Source of the DNA: Paenibacillus helianthi
GTDB taxonomy: Bacteria; Bacillota; Bacilli; Paenibacillales; Paenibacillaceae
Direction of reading: 5' to 3'
DNA: 64,000 nucleotides
NCBI RefSeq assembly: GCF_001909055.1
Contig: NZ_LVWI01000049.1
Location: forward strand, 1-64,000
Under the pieces are notes generated by a model. It was not told the DNA's origin. It saw only the letters and a program-made list of their open reading frames with translations, and did not search any database. Each line of letters starts with the position of its first letter. Within the stretch, counting starts at the first letter, position 1. Made by a program: the position numbers and the translations under genes. This document shows, in pieces, positions 25,626-34,783 of this stretch.

Positions 25626-26627
25626 TTAAATCACATGCTTATAAAATTTGATCCGAAACTCTGTACCAGTCCCGCTGTCGCTCGTTACATCAATCACGCC
25701 GTTCTGGCTTGCAATGATGCTGTGAGCCATCGCAAGCCCTATACCGATGCTTCCTTCATTAGCATTTTTTCCTTTATAAAAACGTTTGAAAATATAAGGC
25801 AAATCCTCTTTCGGAATGCCCTCTCCGTTGTCAGCAATAACGATTTCCGTAAATAGCACGTTGTCGGAAAATGTGATGGTAATCGCACCGCCCTCAGGTG
25901 TATGCTCCACTCCATTTTTCAAAATATTGATAACCGCTTCAGCAGTCCAATGGAAATCGCCGGCAAAAGAGACGCTGTCATCCCCTGTGATGGAAACGGT
26001 CTGTCCCTTAATATCCATCGGAATCATAACCGGCTCCAGTGCCTTTTGGATTAGGGTTTCCATGTGTATTCGATCTTTTTTGAACGGGATAGTTCCCGCT
26101 TCCATTTTCGCTAGCTTTAATAAGGATGAAACAAGCCAATCGATCCGTTCAAGCTGAATGCGAATATGATGGGTGAACTCCGTTCTTTTGCGTGGAGGCA
26201 GATCAGGGGCGCTTAACAGATCTGCCATGACTGTCATAGAGGTGATCGGTGTTTTGAGCTGATGTGAAATATCGGAGATGGCATCGGTCAGTTGAAGCTT
26301 ATCCCGCTGCAATAGCGAACGATGCTCGGAGAGCATGCGTGTCACCTTGTAAATATCATTCTTTAAGATGCTAAGCTCACCTTCTTGATTATCGCGAGGG
26401 TCAAGGGAGGCCTGGCCGCTGCTAATCTCCCGCAAATAGACGGACAGCTTCTCTAGCTCGTAATATCTCCGTTTTGTGAATAATAAAGCTGTGCCGGTAA
26501 GCAGCACGGATACAATAATAACCAGGGCTGCGGCGACGGACGAAATGAAAGCAGCAATGACGATCGCCGATAAGCTGATCGAGCCCATGACGAGTAATAA
26601 TATTTGATTTTCCCGATTGCGCAGCAT
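25626..26627 (-). CDS. Sensor histidine kinase of the ABC/VanZ operon
   Basis: 333 residues. Two membrane helices (~8-50) are joined by only a few residues, as in intramembrane-sensing kinases. HisKA motif: AISDISHQLKTPITSMTVMA (~115). HATPase: NILKNGVEHTPEGG (N box ~235), DNGEGIPKEDL (G1 ~265), GSIGIGLAMAH (G2 ~290). Its ATG directly follows the TAG of the response-regulator gene, so the two are coupled. The transporter downstream may act as a co-sensor, as known for BceAB-type systems; that is inference. Confidence 0.9.
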   Translation of the reverse strand: MLRNRENQILLLVMGSISLSAIVIAAFISSVAAALVIIVSVLLTGTALLFTKRRYYELEKLSVYLREISSGQASLDPRDNQEGELSILKNDIYKVTRMLSEHRSLLQRDKLQLTDAISDISHQLKTPITSMTVMADLLSAPDLPPRKRTEFTHHIRIQLERIDWLVSSLLKLAKMEAGTIPFKKDRIHMETLIQKALEPVMIPMDIKGQTVSITGDDSVSFAGDFHWTAEAVINILKNGVEHTPEGGAITITFSDNVLFTEIVIADNGEGIPKEDLPYIFKRFYKGKNANEGSIGIGLAMAHSIIASQNGVIDVTSDSGTGTEFRIKFYKHVI

Positions 26628-27311
26628 CTAATCACCAACCTTATAGCCTAAACCGCGTACCGTTTTGATCAGAGCCGGCTGCTCTGGATTATCCTCCAGC
26701 TTTTCCCTTAGCCTTTTGATATAGACCGTTAACGTGTTGTCATTCACGAAGTCGCCGGCCACGTCCCAGATTTGCTCCAAGAGCTGATTCCTGGTGAGGA
26801 CCTGTCCAACGTGGTTGCCAAAGATCAGCAATAAGCGGTATTCCAAGGCGGTTAGCGAAATTTCGGCACCGTTTTTATATACTTTGCCTTCCAGCGTATG
26901 GATGCGCACATTGTCAATGTCGATGACCGCTCCGGCGTGGGACAGCTTCTGGTATCTCCGCAAGACGGATTTGATCCTGGAGAGAAGCTCGCGAACCCGA
27001 AAAGGTTTGGTAATGTAATCATCGGCTCCCATATCGAGTCCCATCACGACATTGACCTCATCATCAATCACCGTTAAGAAAATGACCGGAATATCCCGTC
27101 GTTCCTTCACCATCTTGCATAATTCATAACCAGTTCCGTCTGGAAGCTGTAAATCGAACAGGCACAAAGTGAACTGATCGATGTCTTCGGCGAGCACCTT
27201 TCGGGCTGAAGCGGCATCATGGCAGAGAACGGTCCAATAACCCTCTTGCTGCAGCGAATATTCCAGTCCCGACGCGATCGTCTTATCATCTTCAACTAAT
27301 AATATTTTCAT
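26628..27311 (-). CDS. OmpR-family response regulator of the ABC/VanZ operon
   Basis: The ATG at 27311 gives the normal beginning MKILLVEDDKTIASG with AAGGATG upstream. 227 residues. The receiver has pocket EDD, phospho-acceptor Asp in LCLFDLQLPDGTGYELC (~53) and Lys in YITKPFR (~103). The winged-helix output domain ends IKTVRGLGYKVGD. It heads the run RR-HK-VanZ-ATPase-permease on the minus strand and so probably activates its own operon when drug or peptide stress is sensed. Confidence 0.92.
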   Translation of the reverse strand: MKILLVEDDKTIASGLEYSLQQEGYWTVLCHDAASARKVLAEDIDQFTLCLFDLQLPDGTGYELCKMVKERRDIPVIFLTVIDDEVNVVMGLDMGADDYITKPFRVRELLSRIKSVLRRYQKLSHAGAVIDIDNVRIHTLEGKVYKNGAEISLTALEYRLLLIFGNHVGQVLTRNQLLEQIWDVAGDFVNDNTLTVYIKRLREKLEDNPEQPALIKTVRGLGYKVGD

Positions 27312-27405
27312 CTGAAGGTCATCCTTATGATTGGATTGAATTGCACCTGTCCCAGATTTACTTGTAGTATTTCCCAAGATTTTGGACATTTAATGAATTC
27401 CACGA

Positions 27406-29649
27406 CTACACAATCTCTTTATTAAAATGTCCTCTTGTGTCTGTTTCCTGATTAAAGACAGCATTATTCATTGAGCCATTTAATTTACCTGACGCCATAT
27501 GAATGACTTTCACAACTTGCTCTTTAGATTCAACTGTGAAGTTTAATCTGAGCGCCTCGATTCCTTTGATGTTTGGCAGCTCATCCAGAAGATTAAGTGT
27601 CTTCCCATTAAGGAGCGTCGTTGTACAATCATTATGGGAAATGATAGGGAACGTTCCGTGCTCATCTTTTAACTCATAGCTCTTCGTTCTGCAAATTCTG
27701 CATTGATTCATTTTTTTCATCGGACAATATTTAGTAAACATCAAAGGAACCCTGCCATATACAATCATTTCCAGCGCAGGATAGCCGTCATTATCTTCAA
27801 CATAGGCATTCCTTAAATCTTCAATTTGGCTCTTATTCAATTCATAAGATAAAGTGACTCGTTTTGCCCCTAATTTATATAATTCATAGCAACTAGTAGC
27901 ATTAACAACATTTAGAGAATAGTCCGTAACAAACGGATTCGTGTCTCTGTAGTGATAAATTCCACCATATCCTCCAATGAGTAGCTGCCCTTCCTTTTCC
28001 TTATAATCAATCTGATTTCTTCTAACAACGTTTTTAAAATAGATTTCCTTAATTCCACAGCTTACGCAAGCCTCGTACTGCTCCTTAGTCGTTACAGAGG
28101 CGGTAAGGTATGGTTCTTCAGGGGCAAAGCTTATTTTTTCTTTTGCTTCCAAAGCCTTGGTTCGTTTCTTTTGGCTGTTAAGCTTCAAGTCATATAAGCC
28201 CAGTACAATATCCCTTCTTGCTGCATTTAACAGTTTAGCTGGAATAAACGCATTGCATTCTTCATATTCCACATGATTAAGTTCGAATATCGTATCATTT
28301 AATCTTGAAAATTGCTTGATTACCTGGTCTTTTGTTGTTGGATTATTAATGGCTTCGCCTAGTATTTCCTCGCTTTCATAGGAATAATTAAAGCCTAAGC
28401 CCTCCGCATCTATGACAAGCTTTGAATCTGGAGATGCATATACTCTAATATCGAGGTTAAACCGCTTAAATTCTTTTTCCAGTGATGATTCTAATTCTTT
28501 GTTATAGAAATAATCCTTCGTTTTATATACTAAATCTCCCTTAGACACCTTTTCTTTGATTTTGATATAGCAGACATCGTCTGCTTTGTTGATTAATTCG
28601 CCCTCTTTATCGTACAGTTTTGCAACAGCTAAATTAACATCTTCATTGTTGTGACTTATTCTGATTGTATCGTTTTGATTTAAAGGACGTGTAAGTGTTA
28701 TTTCATATCTATCTTTAACAATCTTGCTGATGGTTCCAATTTCATAACCAAAGTTATTAGGTCTTACGATATTTGTAATATTTTTCTTATCTTCGTGAAA
28801 CAAATACCCTTTAGTAAATGTTCTATTGAACGTTTTTTTCAGATTTTCTTTATCTGCTTCGGTTATTTTATGATCTAAGGCCATGCGATATTTGGATACA
28901 ACATTAGCAACATACGTAGGCACTTTCATTCGACCTTCTATTTTTAAAGAATCGATTTCTTTTAAATCATGGATATAATCGATTGTGTTTAAGTCCTTAG
29001 TAGATAGAATATAGTTTTTCCCTAAAGACGTATCTGTTGTCTTATCCATTAGTTCATACTCCTTACGGCATGAACCCACACATCTTCCGCGATTTGCGCA
29101 TCGATAGCCGATTAATCCTGACATTAGACAGTTTCCCGAGTAAGATACACATAAAGCACCGTGAACGAAAATTTCTAAAGGTATCTCAGCTATTCTTTTG
29201 ATCTCTTTTACTTTTTCAATCTCAACCTCACGGGACAGAACCACTCTTTTAGCACCAAGTTCTTTGAATAATAAAGTTCCGTCTAAATCGTCTATCCCCA
29301 TTTGAGTTGAACAATGTGCTTCCATATCAAGAAAGTTTTTAACGATATAATCGAAAGCAGTCAGGTCCTGGACGATAATGCCATCCACACCGATTTTATT
29401 TAATTCGTCTATCTGCTCTTTCATCTCTTCAACTTCGTTTTCAAAAACGATGGTATTCATTGTAACATAGAGTTTAACGTCCCTCAGATGCGCATACGTA
29501 ACAGCCTCTTGTAACGATTCAAAATCAAAATTAGATGAATATGCACGTGCCCCAAATTTTTGCATTCCTAAGTATATTGCATCACAACCATTAGAAATTG
29601 CAGCTTTTAAAGCCTCCATATTTCCTGCTGGAGCTAGTAATTCAGTCAT
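27406..29649 (-). CDS. Peptidase U32 family protein (DUF3656-containing type)
   Basis: The ATG at 29649 follows AAGGAGG by 5 bp. 747 residues. The N-terminal half is the U32 barrel: MTELLAPAGNMEALKAAISN, GVDGIIVQDLTAFDYI, and the family signature EIFVHGALCVSYSGNCLMSG (~168), followed by cysteines CANRGRCVGSCR (~190) of the iron-sulfur/metal site. The C-terminal half (~350-747) is the accessory region with the second cysteine set CPMKKMNQCRIC. U32 relatives (YegQ/RlhA, TrhP) act in tRNA and rRNA hydroxylation, so this is likely an RNA-modifying enzyme, not a collagenase. Two rearranged partial copies lie at 13.4 and 35-36.4 kb. Confidence 0.88.
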   Translation of the reverse strand: MTELLAPAGNMEALKAAISNGCDAIYLGMQKFGARAYSSNFDFESLQEAVTYAHLRDVKLYVTMNTIVFENEVEEMKEQIDELNKIGVDGIIVQDLTAFDYIVKNFLDMEAHCSTQMGIDDLDGTLLFKELGAKRVVLSREVEIEKVKEIKRIAEIPLEIFVHGALCVSYSGNCLMSGLIGYRCANRGRCVGSCRKEYELMDKTTDTSLGKNYILSTKDLNTIDYIHDLKEIDSLKIEGRMKVPTYVANVVSKYRMALDHKITEADKENLKKTFNRTFTKGYLFHEDKKNITNIVRPNNFGYEIGTISKIVKDRYEITLTRPLNQNDTIRISHNNEDVNLAVAKLYDKEGELINKADDVCYIKIKEKVSKGDLVYKTKDYFYNKELESSLEKEFKRFNLDIRVYASPDSKLVIDAEGLGFNYSYESEEILGEAINNPTTKDQVIKQFSRLNDTIFELNHVEYEECNAFIPAKLLNAARRDIVLGLYDLKLNSQKKRTKALEAKEKISFAPEEPYLTASVTTKEQYEACVSCGIKEIYFKNVVRRNQIDYKEKEGQLLIGGYGGIYHYRDTNPFVTDYSLNVVNATSCYELYKLGAKRVTLSYELNKSQIEDLRNAYVEDNDGYPALEMIVYGRVPLMFTKYCPMKKMNQCRICRTKSYELKDEHGTFPIISHNDCTTTLLNGKTLNLLDELPNIKGIEALRLNFTVESKEQVVKVIHMASGKLNGSMNNAVFNQETDTRGHFNKEIV

Positions 29650-29733
29650 TTTTTCCTCCTTGTGACTCATAAGTTACACGCCAGTCAAACTCAGCACCAT
29701 TGATCATAAAATAAGAACTACACTTAAGCTACG

Positions 29734-29767
29734 GCAAAAAGCACAAACCAATGGTTTGTGCTTTTGC
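29734..29767. terminator. Repeated hairpin terminator, copy 3
   Basis: GCAAAAAGCACAAACCA pairs with TGGTTTGTGCTTTTTGC-like bases. The left flank (ATCATAAAATAAG, CTACAC, GCTAC) also matches the copy at 2505-2541, so about 70 bp are shared. No XRE gene remains beside this copy. Confidence 0.65.
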
Positions 29768-29818
29768 ATTCTTTCTTTGTCACTCGGCTCTCCTCTTGAT
29801 GATTCGTGCGAGGCTTAT

Positions 29819-30475
29819 TTATTGAGCTGCTTGGTTAAGGGCGCTTAAGAATATCTCAATGGGTTGTGCGCCGGAAATTGCATATTTTCTATCAATGACA
29901 AAGAAAGGGGCTCCTGTTATTCCCAACTGTTTTGCTGTGGCTTCATCTGAACGTACTTCGTTAGCATATTTGGATGGATCCTGGAGAACTGCCATTGACT
30001 CGTCCCTATTCATACCAATTGATTCTGCAATATCTGCTAATGTATCATGATCGCTAATCAGCTTGGCTTCCGTGTAATAGGAATAGAACAGCTTCTCGGA
30101 TAATTCCTTATCTTTACCAACCGATTTGGCATATTGGGTTAGACGATGAGCATCAAACGTATTGGTGGGCTTCATTTGGTCGAAATTATACACCAGACCC
30201 ATCATCGCCGCTTGTTGTCCAAGCTTAGCATTTGCCTCTTTCGCTTGCTCGATACTCATACCATGTTTCTCAGAAAGGATTTGATGCATATTTTTGCCTG
30301 AGTACATGGACCCTTGCGGGTTAAGTTCAAAGCTTCTATATTCAATCACCACTTCATTCTGATGAGCGAATTGCTCCAGTGCAGACTCCAATCGTCGTTT
30401 ACCAATATAACAAAATGGACAAACATAATCTGACCATATCTCGATTTTGATTTTGAATCCTCCTTCACTAACCAC
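29819..30475 (-). CDS. DsbA/FrnE-family thiol oxidoreductase-like protein
   Basis: About 210 residues. IEIWSDYVCPFCYIGKRRLE holds the CPFC active site of FrnE-like DsbA proteins, and GAPFFVIDRKYAISGAQP near the end carries the cis-proline loop. There is no signal peptide, so it is cytoplasmic, as usual for FrnE. The start is odd: homologues begin MKIEIW, but here that codon is ATC (30449-30451), 7 bp after AGGAGG. The only standard start in frame is the GTG at 30475, which lies upstream of the ribosome binding site. Translation may be weak or use a non-standard start. A 158-bp fragment of the gene is repeated at 36421-36578. Confidence 0.82.
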   Translation of the reverse strand: MVSEGGFKIKIEIWSDYVCPFCYIGKRRLESALEQFAHQNEVVIEYRSFELNPQGSMYSGKNMHQILSEKHGMSIEQAKEANAKLGQQAAMMGLVYNFDQMKPTNTFDAHRLTQYAKSVGKDKELSEKLFYSYYTEAKLISDHDTLADIAESIGMNRDESMAVLQDPSKYANEVRSDEATAKQLGITGAPFFVIDRKYAISGAQPIEIFLSALNQAAQ

Positions 30476-30504
30476 TAACCGGTGAATACTGCATTTTTTC
30501 GAGC

Positions 30505-31149
30505 TTATTTGTTATAGACGATAGGCATTTTTCTAATCAATTGGTTGTCACGGGTGGCAGCGTACATGATTTCGGCAACATTTTCCCTGGAAACCGATAA
30601 TTTAGCCGATTTATCTCCGAATGAATAGTCATAAGATTGCCCTTTGTGTTTAACATTGGGGTTAATAATTCGGACAACTGTCCAATCAAGGTTCGATTGT
30701 TTAATAATTCCTTCCATTTTCTTCATCTCTGCATACCCGTTTGGAAGGAACACTTTGGCCATCACACCTGGAAGTATCGTCGAAATATTTTTCTTATCGT
30801 CATCTGATTGTAAAGCCGGCGTTGCAAGTGTAATTAACCTTGTTTTGTTAAGTTTCTTCATAGCCCTAATCATCAGTTCGTGTCCGTCCGCAATCGGCGT
30901 GCCTTTAAGCTTTCGTGACATATCGGATGCTGGTCCTAGTGTGCTGATTACGACATCTGATTTAGCAACAGCCTCTTCGATGGTAGAAGCATTCGAAAGT
31001 TCCCCTTGTACAAGGCTCAAATTGGGATGTTTGAGGCTGATTTTGTGGGGGTTTCTAACATATGCCGTAACGAAATCTCCGTGATCTAGAGCTAATTGTG
31101 TTAGCAGCTGTCCGATTGCACCACTTGCACCAAAAATGGTGATATTCAT
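30505..31149 (-). CDS. NAD(P)H-binding oxidoreductase (atypical SDR)
   Basis: 214 residues. Rossmann motif IFGASGAIGQLL (~4-15), an NADP-preferring YVRNPHK segment (~31), then DVVISTLGPASD (~65). It resembles the NmrA/YwnB-like group of NAD(P)-binding proteins that reduce quinones or flavins or act as redox sensors. It is in a row of three minus-strand genes (SDR, this gene, DsbA-like) divergent from a TetR gene, with gaps of 30-40 bp, and probably forms one operon. Confidence 0.85.
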   Translation of the reverse strand: MNITIFGASGAIGQLLTQLALDHGDFVTAYVRNPHKISLKHPNLSLVQGELSNASTIEEAVAKSDVVISTLGPASDMSRKLKGTPIADGHELMIRAMKKLNKTRLITLATPALQSDDDKKNISTILPGVMAKVFLPNGYAEMKKMEGIIKQSNLDWTVVRIINPNVKHKGQSYDYSFGDKSAKLSVSRENVAEIMYAATRDNQLIRKMPIVYNK

Positions 31150-31185
31150 TTTCTTGAATTATCTCCTTCATCTAAATTATTCAAA

Positions 31186-31845
31186 TCACACGCGGTCTTC
31201 AGTTATAAATTCTTCTACTCTGTCTCTTTTGGTGTACATGTCGTACCAAATATCAGCGATTTTGTCTTGAACTCCTGAGTTCGGCTGCATCCAAATTCCG
31301 ATCGAAAGGTGACCCGCATACACACCTTTGTCCGCTAATTCGCTGTTCAAATTAAAGATATAATTACGAAGTCCTGAAATTGCAATTCCGACATTCCCCA
31401 TCATCGGTACCGGGTGGATTGCAGCGCCTCCAGTAGTAAATAATAAGGCCCCGCTTTGCTTATCCAGCATTTCCGGCAGCACTTGCCGAATACTGGATAA
31501 CGCACCTAAAACATTAAATTGAAATTGGTATAACGCATTTTCTTCTGTTACTTCTAATGATGGCGCTACGGTGTGGATGCTCGGCGTTGGACTGTATTCA
31601 AGAACATCAATAAATCCGTATTTCTCTTTAATAGCGGCGAAGGCCCTCTCGATTTCTTCTTTATTTAATATGTCCGCTTGAAATGGAGCAGCTTCAATTC
31701 CCAATTGTTCTAATTCACTAACCAGCTGGTTCAACTTATCTTCATTTCGGGCAATAAGAGCTACGCGAAAGCCGTTTTGTCCGAATTTCTTCGCAATGGA
31801 CATTCCTAAACCTGCTCCTGCTCCAACAATGGCTATAGTTTTCAT
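31186..31845 (-). CDS. Short-chain dehydrogenase/reductase-family protein
   Basis: 219 residues. Nucleotide-binding motif AGAGLGMSIAKKFG (~8-21), ADILNKEE (~58) and SGALLFTTGGAAIHP (~130). The usual YxxxK catalytic pair is not present at the expected place: the segment there reads GIAISGLRNYIFNLN. It belongs to the divergent SDR set whose catalysis is uncertain. It is the first gene of the minus-strand operon divergent from the TetR gene at 32042, whose target it probably is. Confidence 0.85.
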   Translation of the reverse strand: MKTIAIVGAGAGLGMSIAKKFGQNGFRVALIARNEDKLNQLVSELEQLGIEAAPFQADILNKEEIERAFAAIKEKYGFIDVLEYSPTPSIHTVAPSLEVTEENALYQFQFNVLGALSSIRQVLPEMLDKQSGALLFTTGGAAIHPVPMMGNVGIAISGLRNYIFNLNSELADKGVYAGHLSIGIWMQPNSGVQDKIADIWYDMYTKRDRVEEFITEDRV

Positions 31846-31868
31846 TTGATATCTCCCTTTTAATTAGA

Positions 31869-31950
31869 ATTAATGGTCAATAAAATAAATAATGGTCAGT
31901 GTGTTGTATATTTATCTTGTGTTTATTATGATTAATAAAAGGTCAGCATT
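31869..31950. promoter_or_regulatory. Divergent promoter region with repeated ATGGTCA-type boxes
   Basis: TAATGGTCAAT (31871-31881), AATGGTCAGT (31891-31900) and AAAGGTCAGC (near 31938-31947) are direct repeats between the SDR gene and the TetR gene. They are candidate operator elements for the TetR protein; the spacing of the first two is 20 bp. Confidence 0.45.
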
Positions 31951-32041
31951 CAATATTTAATATTTCTGATTTTGAGAGATAAAATGCAATTTCAGCTCAA
32001 ATGTCGTATATCTAACAAAAAAATTAAGGGAATGAGCCATA

Positions 32042-32635
32042 ATGAACAAAAAAACCGATTTGCGTATCATTCGCTCCAAACATTCGATCAAAAAGGCGTT
32101 TATAGAGCTTCTTACGGAAAAGGGATACGAAGGAATTACGATTCAAGATATTGCCGATAAAGCGATGATTAACCGGAATACATTTTACCTTCATTATCAG
32201 AACAAACCCGATTTATTAAATGCATCTATGGACGAATTAATAGAAGAACTAAAGAGTACACTCAAGCAATGCTCAAGCAGCAAAACTCCTGTAAGCGGTT
32301 CTATGCTTGAACAACTAATGCAAACCATCCTGGAGAAAATTCAGGACAATATCCCTTTTTACAAAGCATTGTTACTGGATGAGAATAGAATTCATGGTTT
32401 TCAAGCAAAAATGGAGGAAATTATAAAAAACACAGTGGAGGTTGGCTTGGATAATACTCCATTGAAGATTTCAAAGGAATTATTACTCCAATATATTGCA
32501 TCTACTTTTATGGGCATTGTAGTGTGGTGGGTTAAAAATGATTTTTCCTATACTCCAAAGGAACTTGCATCTCAATTTGGTAAAATTCTAACTCACGGAC
32601 ATTTAAAAGCCGCAGGTATTTCAATCAATGATTAA
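32042..32635 (+). CDS. TetR/AcrR-family regulator
   Basis: 197 residues. N-terminal HTH ~10-55 with GITIQDIADKAMINRNTFYL followed by HYQNKPDLL. The C-terminal helical domain (~75-190) resembles the TetR-like C-terminal group found in DhaS-type regulators. AAGGGAATGAGCC precedes the ATG. It is divergent from the SDR/oxidoreductase/DsbA-like operon and probably represses it. Bases 32636-32797 show nothing recognisable. Confidence 0.9.
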   Translation: MNKKTDLRIIRSKHSIKKAFIELLTEKGYEGITIQDIADKAMINRNTFYLHYQNKPDLLNASMDELIEELKSTLKQCSSSKTPVSGSMLEQLMQTILEKIQDNIPFYKALLLDENRIHGFQAKMEEIIKNTVEVGLDNTPLKISKELLLQYIASTFMGIVVWWVKNDFSYTPKELASQFGKILTHGHLKAAGISIND

Positions 32636-32797
32636 AGTGATAAAATCTTACGTACAGTCGCTGAGGCTAACGGTTCAATCAACCCCGTACAACTTATTCA
32701 TATGTTTAATATGAGAAATTCCCCAATCATTTAATACCTGTAGATGACAATGTAGCCCTTTTCCAGATGGTGAACTGCCCTTAGCCTGATGTATGGT

Positions 32798-33040
32798 TCA
32801 GCGACCACGAAGCATTAAGCTGTTAACAACCGTCGCGAGTGTCCCGATATTGTCAGCCTCTGCTCTTTCTATGCCCCAGCTCTCCGCCATATTCCCCCGA
32901 CAAATATTCCCCGCCACCTATAACTAATGATACCTCGACTCCCAGGTTCACAACGGACAGAATTTCGTTCGCAAACTCTCTGCTGCGGTAACCGTGAACT
33001 CTTCGTCCTGGGGTAAATCGTAGGCAGATTTTCACATTTA
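32798..33040 (-). pseudogene. UMP kinase-like (PyrH) gene remnant
   Basis: The minus strand reads FANEILSVVNLGVEVSLVIG then GGEYLSGEYGGELG, continuing after a frame change as ESWGIERAEADNIGTLATVV then NSLMLRGR and a TGA at 32798. This matches the central part of UMP kinases (VxxGVxVxxVIGGGNxxRG...RxxADxIGxLATxxNxLxL). Both ends are missing and at least one frameshift is present. Confidence 0.65.
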
Positions 33041-33052
33041 GAATCAGTTAGT

Positions 33053-33244
33053 TTATCCCTGCCTTATACGACCAACATTCCGGTTCATCAGATGCCGTAC
33101 AACCCTGCTATAGATTATTTTCTTGAACGGGCTGAGCCCTTGCGGATGAGCGGAGAAAAATGCATCGGGGCTGTCGTATATTCCGAAATCCTGAACGATT
33201 CCTTCTTTTTGCACATAGGTATCATTTTCGTTCCAGCCCCGCAA
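33053..33244 (-). pseudogene. Unrecognised coding remnant
   Basis: The open minus-strand frame reads IVQDFGIYDSPDAFFSAHPQ then GLSPFKKIIYSRVVRHLMNR and stops at 33053. It looks protein-like but I do not recognise it. It overlaps, in another frame, the end of the helicase fragment. Confidence 0.3.
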
Positions 33245-33249
33245 AAATT

Positions 33250-33560
33250 AAATAGGTTGCCTTCTGCAGCTTGTGCAGTTTGATCGTCCTCATCTCCGTT
33301 TGGAATATAAATAACCATTCCTTGACGTGCTCTTGTCATTAGAACTCGAAGCATTAATTAGATATATCTGTGCATCAGTTTTGGATACATTATTCCAGTT
33401 AGTTTCGGAGAAATTCTTAAAAGACCAGCTACCCTCAGTTAATCTTAGATCAGCATCCCATGCAAGGCATGTCCAATCTAATTCTAAACCCTGGACATCA
33501 AATTCAGTTGCAACATCTTCAAGGCAGTACGATAAGCGAATATCCTCTTTATCGTTAAGA
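33250..33560 (-). pseudogene. C-terminal fragment of a DUF2075-type helicase
   Basis: Minus-strand phrases YCLEDVATEFDVQGLELDWT and WSFKNFSETNWNNV, then after a frameshift near 33345 LMTRARQGMVIYIPNGDEDD. These are the closing motifs of DUF2075/Schlafen-group DNA/RNA helicases (EFDVQGLELDW, VLMTRARQGM). The N-terminal helicase core is gone. Confidence 0.7.
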
Positions 33561-33830
33561 AAGGGGGGGTGATATGACGAACGTATCAGGGCCGGGCTCC
33601 AACCCGAGCAGGAATAGCTCTAATCGACCTAGGTAGTAATTCCATCCGGCCCGATGCATACGTCTGCGCGTAACCGGCAAACCGTCGTGCGTTAAGATCA
33701 GTTGAGTTCCGTTGCTCTGCTCTCGTAATTGAATCTCAGCCGTGCTGGAACCTGACGGAAACGAGTCCGATCCGGTCAGCCCCATCGCTAGACGTCCCCA
33801 ATCGCATAGGTTTGGCCGCTAGCCATACTT
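33555..33830 (-). pseudogene. Fragment of an AHSA1/SRPBCC-domain gene
   Basis: The minus strand reads SGSSTAEIQLREQSNGTQLI then THDGLP and HRAGWNYYLGRLELFLLG, the C-terminal half of AHSA1-type SRPBCC proteins. The N-terminal half cannot be read. Bases 33831-33980 hold nothing certain. Confidence 0.55.
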
Positions 33831-33980
33831 CCTTCAAAGTCCACTTCCGTATCCTCCGTTTGAGCGCTCCTCTCCCTTTTCTTTCGTCCAGTCGAGACGC
33901 TTTTCCTCCTATACTCGCTTTTCATCGTGGAACCTGCGTCATTGGGGCGCGGCACGAACACATTCCACCGTACGCAAAAT

Positions 33981-34007
33981 AAAACCGCGCCATGGATGCG
34001 CGGTTTT
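33981..34007. terminator. Hairpin terminator
   Basis: AAAACCGCGC (33981-33990) pairs with GCGCGGTTTT (33998-34007). It is placed to end the DUF2306 gene on the minus strand. Confidence 0.75.
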
Positions 34008-34036
34008 ACGGATTATTTTGGCATGGCAGTTGTGAA

Positions 34037-34663
34037 TCATTGTCGCTGCCGCAACCTCATTCTGGAAATCACAGCTTCTATGACGAGCAGATTAGGAATC
34101 CAACAGACCCAAGCGACAACCCGAAAGGCCACCTCGAAATCGCCAAACAGAAGAGCCAGCGGAGCTAACCAGATACGAAGCGTGACAGCTGCAAAAGTAA
34201 GCGCATAACTGCGAAGCATCCATGCTTTATGAGCTTGGATGTCTTTGGCCATAATTTTTCTCGTTGCAGTAAGCGTCGTCGCAACCCACAATACATCGAG
34301 CGACATGAACCCAAGCCCGGCAATCCAACCTCCTGTGGCAATAAGGGATAAATATACACTCACGATCCCACTAACTGTAATTGAAAGAACATATCCATAC
34401 CCCAATAGGCGATGCCAACGTTTCCTAGCATTCGTTGGCTTCATATATAGTTGAAAGGGTCCTATGATCAAGGCAAATATCGCGGTAAAAATATGGATGT
34501 ATAGTACATATATCCATGGTTTGAGTTCAAAATTCGGCTTTTGCAATTTGAAAGAAGCAAGTCCTGCATCACTAGCTTTAAGCACGCCATACTGAACAAT
34601 TGCGTATCCGGCAATCGAAAATGCGAGAATGAGAACGAGAGCCCGAATCATCTTATTTCTCAT
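34037..34663 (-). CDS. DUF2306-type membrane protein
   Basis: 208 residues with six or so membrane helices. IHIFTAIFALIIGPFQLY and RHRLLGYGYV-like RWHRLLGYGYVLS are family features, as are the paired histidines (~56 and ~84) and HKAWMLRSYALT, which suggest haem or metal binding. The function is unknown. The gene stands alone, with its own terminator at 33981 and GGAGGAGG upstream. Confidence 0.8.
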   Translation of the reverse strand: MRNKMIRALVLILAFSIAGYAIVQYGVLKASDAGLASFKLQKPNFELKPWIYVLYIHIFTAIFALIIGPFQLYMKPTNARKRWHRLLGYGYVLSITVSGIVSVYLSLIATGGWIAGLGFMSLDVLWVATTLTATRKIMAKDIQAHKAWMLRSYALTFAAVTLRIWLAPLALLFGDFEVAFRVVAWVCWIPNLLVIEAVISRMRLRQRQ

Positions 34664-34783
34664 ATGAATGTCCTCCTCCGTTGGTGCACCGTGAAGCTAT
34701 TGCCCCTTTAAACCCTATGGCTAAAGGGTTAATACCGATCTTCTCGATTGAGGCACCAGCTAGGGTCGAAAGGGACGCAAAAT

